DNA of 7,654 nucleotides from positions 1 through 7,654 of the forward strand of contig JAKEIJ010000017.1 of the NCBI GenBank assembly GCA_022545805.1, given 5' to 3'. The notes under the pieces are model-generated. The model did no database searches, had not been told where the DNA came from, and saw only the letters and a list, made by a program, of their open reading frames with translations. Made by a program: the position numbers and the translations under genes. This DNA comes from Nitrosotalea sp. GTDB taxonomy: Archaea > Thermoproteota > Nitrososphaeria > Nitrososphaerales > Nitrosopumilaceae. Of this stretch, positions 5,846 through 7,654 are shown piece after piece. Every line of letters starts with the position of its first letter. The stretch's first letter is position 1.

Positions 5846-6112
5846 ATGCTCCAGACATCTCAATTAGATAGAAACACAGAAACTACATGTGTAATGATTA
5901 ATTGTGAATCAGGTTCTGAGGGTAGGATTATTGATGAAATTCGTGAGATACATGGCGTAAAAGAATGTGTCAGAACAACAGGTCCCCATGATATCCTGGC
6001 TATTATAGAATCTCGTACTGTGGAATCGCTCAAGGAAATCATTGAAAACAAGATTCGCAAGATTCCAAATGTCCACGCAACTACAACCCTTGTCATAGCA
6101 ACCAAATTCTAA
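5846..6112 (+). CDS. Stand-alone Lrp/AsnC-type ligand-binding (RAM) domain protein
   Basis: An 88-residue protein consisting of the C-terminal effector-binding domain of Lrp/AsnC regulators. The visible pattern is the beta-alpha-beta-beta-alpha-beta RAM fold: strand TCVMINCE (14-21), helix SEGRIIDEIREI (24-35), strand GVKECVRTTG (37-46), GPHDILAIIE (46-55, the position of the usual GxxD…E effector-site motif), helix VESLKEIIENKI (59-70), and IPNVHATTTLVI (73-84, equivalent to IPGVxxTxT). There is no N-terminal helix-turn-helix, so it cannot bind DNA alone in the usual way. Family knowledge: such small proteins oligomerise, may bind amino acids, and may associate with full-length regulators. 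The first 13 residues extend beyond the domain; the promoter position supports this start. It lies 64 bp before the next small gene. Confidence 0.85.
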   Translation: MLQTSQLDRNTETTCVMINCESGSEGRIIDEIREIHGVKECVRTTGPHDILAIIESRTVESLKEIIENKIRKIPNVHATTTLVIATKF

Positions 6113-6125
6113 GAATTCGTTCTAC

Positions 6126-6136
6126 TATAGTATAAC
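6126..6136 (+). promoter_or_regulatory. Candidate TATA box for the small gene at 6177
   Basis: TATAGTATAAC lies between the AsnC-domain stop and the next gene and overlaps the perfect palindrome TACTATAGTA (6123-6132). A start near 6158 would leave a leader of about 20-28 nt before ATG 6177 or 6186, which argues against the more upstream ATG at 6150. Confidence 0.35.
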
Positions 6137-6176
6137 AAAACAAAACTACTTGTGTCAGTGTGTATTGCTTTATCTC

Positions 6177-6347
6177 ATGAAGGCAATGAGCTATAAAAAA
6201 TTCCGCGAGTCTGAAGCGTCTTACTATGATACAATTGAAGGCAAAATGTCACGGACTGACGTAATAAAAAAGCTAGAATCTTTTCTGTCTGAAAAACTAG
6301 GTGAGGGTCAGGATTTCTTTGATCAATACAAAATACGTGAAGTTTGA
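6177..6347 (+). CDS. Small hypothetical helical protein
   Basis: A 56-residue protein, MKAMSYKKFRES… to …FDQYKIREV. The frame has ATGs at 6150, 6177 and 6186. The 6150 start adds MCQCVLLYL, which looks like untranslated sequence and lies too close to the TATA box; 6186 (giving MSYKKFRES) is as plausible as 6177. The protein is charged and mostly helical in pattern (SRTDVIKKLESFLSEKLGEGQDFFDQYK), without a signal peptide, membrane segment or known motif, so it is presumably cytoplasmic. It ends 2 bp from the stop of the convergent helicase gene. The tight packing and protein-like composition support a real gene. Function unknown. Confidence 0.6.
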   Translation: MKAMSYKKFRESEASYYDTIEGKMSRTDVIKKLESFLSEKLGEGQDFFDQYKIREV

Positions 6348-6349
6348 AT

Positions 6350-7654
6350 CTATCTTGTTGCACTATGTGTAAGTTTGTCATGAATCTGTGCTAGGATAAG
6401 TTCTGCTTTTTCCTTGTTCTCAAATGTCTCTGCTTTTTCATCCATGATTGCATCGATTTCATAACTCTTGTCAACTAGAACATTTGCGACATGATCATCT
6501 AGAGTTCCATTGCCCATTAGATAGTATGCAAACACTGTATTTTTTTGTCCGATTCTGTGCAATCTGTCTTCTGCTTGTCTGTGTATTGCAGGACTCCAAT
6601 CAAGCTCTGCAAATATAACATATCGTGCGTTGCTCAAGTTTATGCCAACATTTCCAGCTCGGAGACCGGCAATGATTAATTTGGTCTCACCATTTTGGAA
6701 TCTGTCTATTCCTTCTTGTCTTTCCTTGTCGCTTTGGCCGCCTATGATTGATGCTGGTGAATATTCTGAAAGGCTTCGATGTAACAATTCATGAATTGCC
6801 TTGTGATGGCAAAACACTACGACACTTTCCTCAATCTCCATTATGTTTTTGACAAATTCTATAACGTGTGGAACCTTTGCAATTCCTGCTGCCTGTCGCT
6901 CGCTCTGTATTGCTCTCTTGTATGATGAGAACTTGTCAAATGCACTTGTTGCACTTTTTTGCTCCTCTTCCAATCTTTCCCAAATTTTTCCAAGTTCCGT
7001 TTGATAATAATTGATGTCAGAATCGATAAGTTCCTTGTATCTTACCTTGTCTTTTAGCTCTTTTAGAACATCTGATTTTTTTCGTCTCAGCATGACATGC
7101 TTTCGCAGTTCCTCTCCTAAACTTGCACGCTTGTTCTCAAGAACAATTGCCTTTCCTTTTTCGTTTACATAACAGAAGTATTCACAAAACTCTTCAAACG
7201 TTCCAAGAAGACCAGGTCTTAGTATGTCTACGATTGGCCATATCTCTGAACCCCTATTGTAAATTGGGGTTCCAGATAACCCCACTCTGTATTTCACAGA
7301 ATCCAGTGCGGCAAGTTTTTTCACCGCTGTATATTTTTTAGTGGTCTTTGATCTAAGATGCTGTACTTCATCACAGACAAGTGTCTTGATGTTTAGCTTT
7401 GCAATATCGTCCATTCTTTTGTGCAACAAATCATAATTTATGATGTAGACGTCATATTTTCCAAGTTCTTGGGCTTTACCAGTCCTTATGAGAACAGATG
7501 ATGGATGTTCATTTTCTGAAATTTTTCCATTGCGGCTGCGTTTTTTGAGGAATTTCTGGGTTTCTCTTTGCCAGTTGTTAAGCGTTACAAGTGGGGCAAC
7601 AATCAGTACTGGAAATGTCTGTTTCTCTGTTGCAAGATATGCCAAAGTCTGGAC
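6350..7654 (-). CDS. SNF2-family ATP-dependent helicase/translocase, N-terminus beyond window
   Basis: The C-terminal part of a SNF2 superfamily 2 ATPase. The frame runs open to the window edge (first residues VQTLAYLATEKQ), so the TTG at 7645 is internal. VQTLAYL is what normally follows the Walker A GxGKT, which must lie just outside. Numbering from that TTG: motif Ia PVLIVAPLVTLNNWQ (12-26), Walker B variant CDEVQH (91-96), motif III GLSGTP (122-127), helicase-C strand VVVFCH (275-280), motif V IIAGLRAGNVGINL (324-337) and motif VI QAEDRLHRIGQ (357-367), then YYLMGNGTLDDHV. The order is complete and the spacing shows no large insertion. Such proteins translocate on double-stranded DNA and remodel protein-DNA complexes in repair or replication; in archaea the target is generally unknown. 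The tail after motif VI recalls SMARCAL1/HepA-like members. It converges with a small gene across 2 bp. Confidence 0.93.
   Translation of the reverse strand, partial: VQTLAYLATEKQTFPVLIVAPLVTLNNWQRETQKFLKKRSRNGKISENEHPSSVLIRTGKAQELGKYDVYIINYDLLHKRMDDIAKLNIKTLVCDEVQHLRSKTTKKYTAVKKLAALDSVKYRVGLSGTPIYNRGSEIWPIVDILRPGLLGTFEEFCEYFCYVNEKGKAIVLENKRASLGEELRKHVMLRRKKSDVLKELKDKVRYKELIDSDINYYQTELGKIWERLEEEQKSATSAFDKFSSYKRAIQSERQAAGIAKVPHVIEFVKNIMEIEESVVVFCHHKAIHELLHRSLSEYSPASIIGGQSDKERQEGIDRFQNGETKLIIAGLRAGNVGINLSNARYVIFAELDWSPAIHRQAEDRLHRIGQKNTVFAYYLMGNGTLDDHVANVLVDKSYEIDAIMDEKAETFENKEKAELILAQIHDKLTHSATR

Noticed and set aside
5860..6105. Minus-strand ORF opposite the AsnC-domain gene
   Set aside because: It is fully antisense to a clear RAM domain; its hydrophobic composition is an artefact of the reverse frame.
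7123..7341. Plus-strand ORF inside the SNF2 helicase gene
   Set aside because: It is antisense to conserved helicase sequence between motifs II and IV and has no independent support.

Overview
The window most likely comes from an ammonia-oxidising archaeon of the Nitrososphaerota (Thaumarchaeota, Nitrosopumilales-like). The DNA is AT-rich and gene-dense. Several exported proteins carry modules that I recall as typical of this phylum: a PEFG-CTERM-like tail, a C-terminal 'PxW…GxI.D…YL…GII' module, and an N-terminal 'CK..L.LI.K..D.SPACVKP.T…ERGW' module. A stand-alone Lrp/AsnC ligand-binding domain and TATA boxes about 27-29 bp before start codons (leaderless transcripts) also fit. The assignment rests on recalled motifs, not on a search.

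Layout. Positions 1-5286 form a cell-surface carbohydrate region. It starts with the 3' end of a NodB/DUF2334-like polysaccharide deacetylase (1-573, +), followed by a second complete paralogue with a signal peptide and a sorting-type tail (728-1771, +). Converging on it is a secreted, sequon-rich protein with a predicted lectin or lyase-like beta-sandwich C-terminus (1780-3171, -, TTG start). Diverging from that is a third, larger deacetylase paralogue with beta-sandwich domains at its C-terminus (3328-5286, +). The three deacetylases share the same core but have three different C-termini.

Positions 5287-5845 hold two small genes that converge on a hairpin: an acidic 50-residue ORF (5297-5449, +) and a basic 54-residue ORF (5490-5654, -).

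Positions 5846-7654 are housekeeping in character: an AsnC/RAM-domain protein (5846-6112, +), a small hypothetical protein (6177-6347, +), and, converging with a 2-bp gap, the C-terminal part of a SNF2-family helicase (6350-7654, -) whose Walker A region lies beyond the window edge.

Inferred joint function: the three deacetylases and the beta-sandwich protein probably act outside the membrane on the same class of glycan, such as exopolysaccharide or S-layer glycan, and are attached to the surface in different ways. No gene-free stretch exceeds 300 bases. The longest gaps (574-727, 3172-3327, 5655-5845) contain candidate promoters, and the first two also contain repeat elements; these are listed separately. 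I saw no tRNA, rRNA, CRISPR array or insertion sequence.
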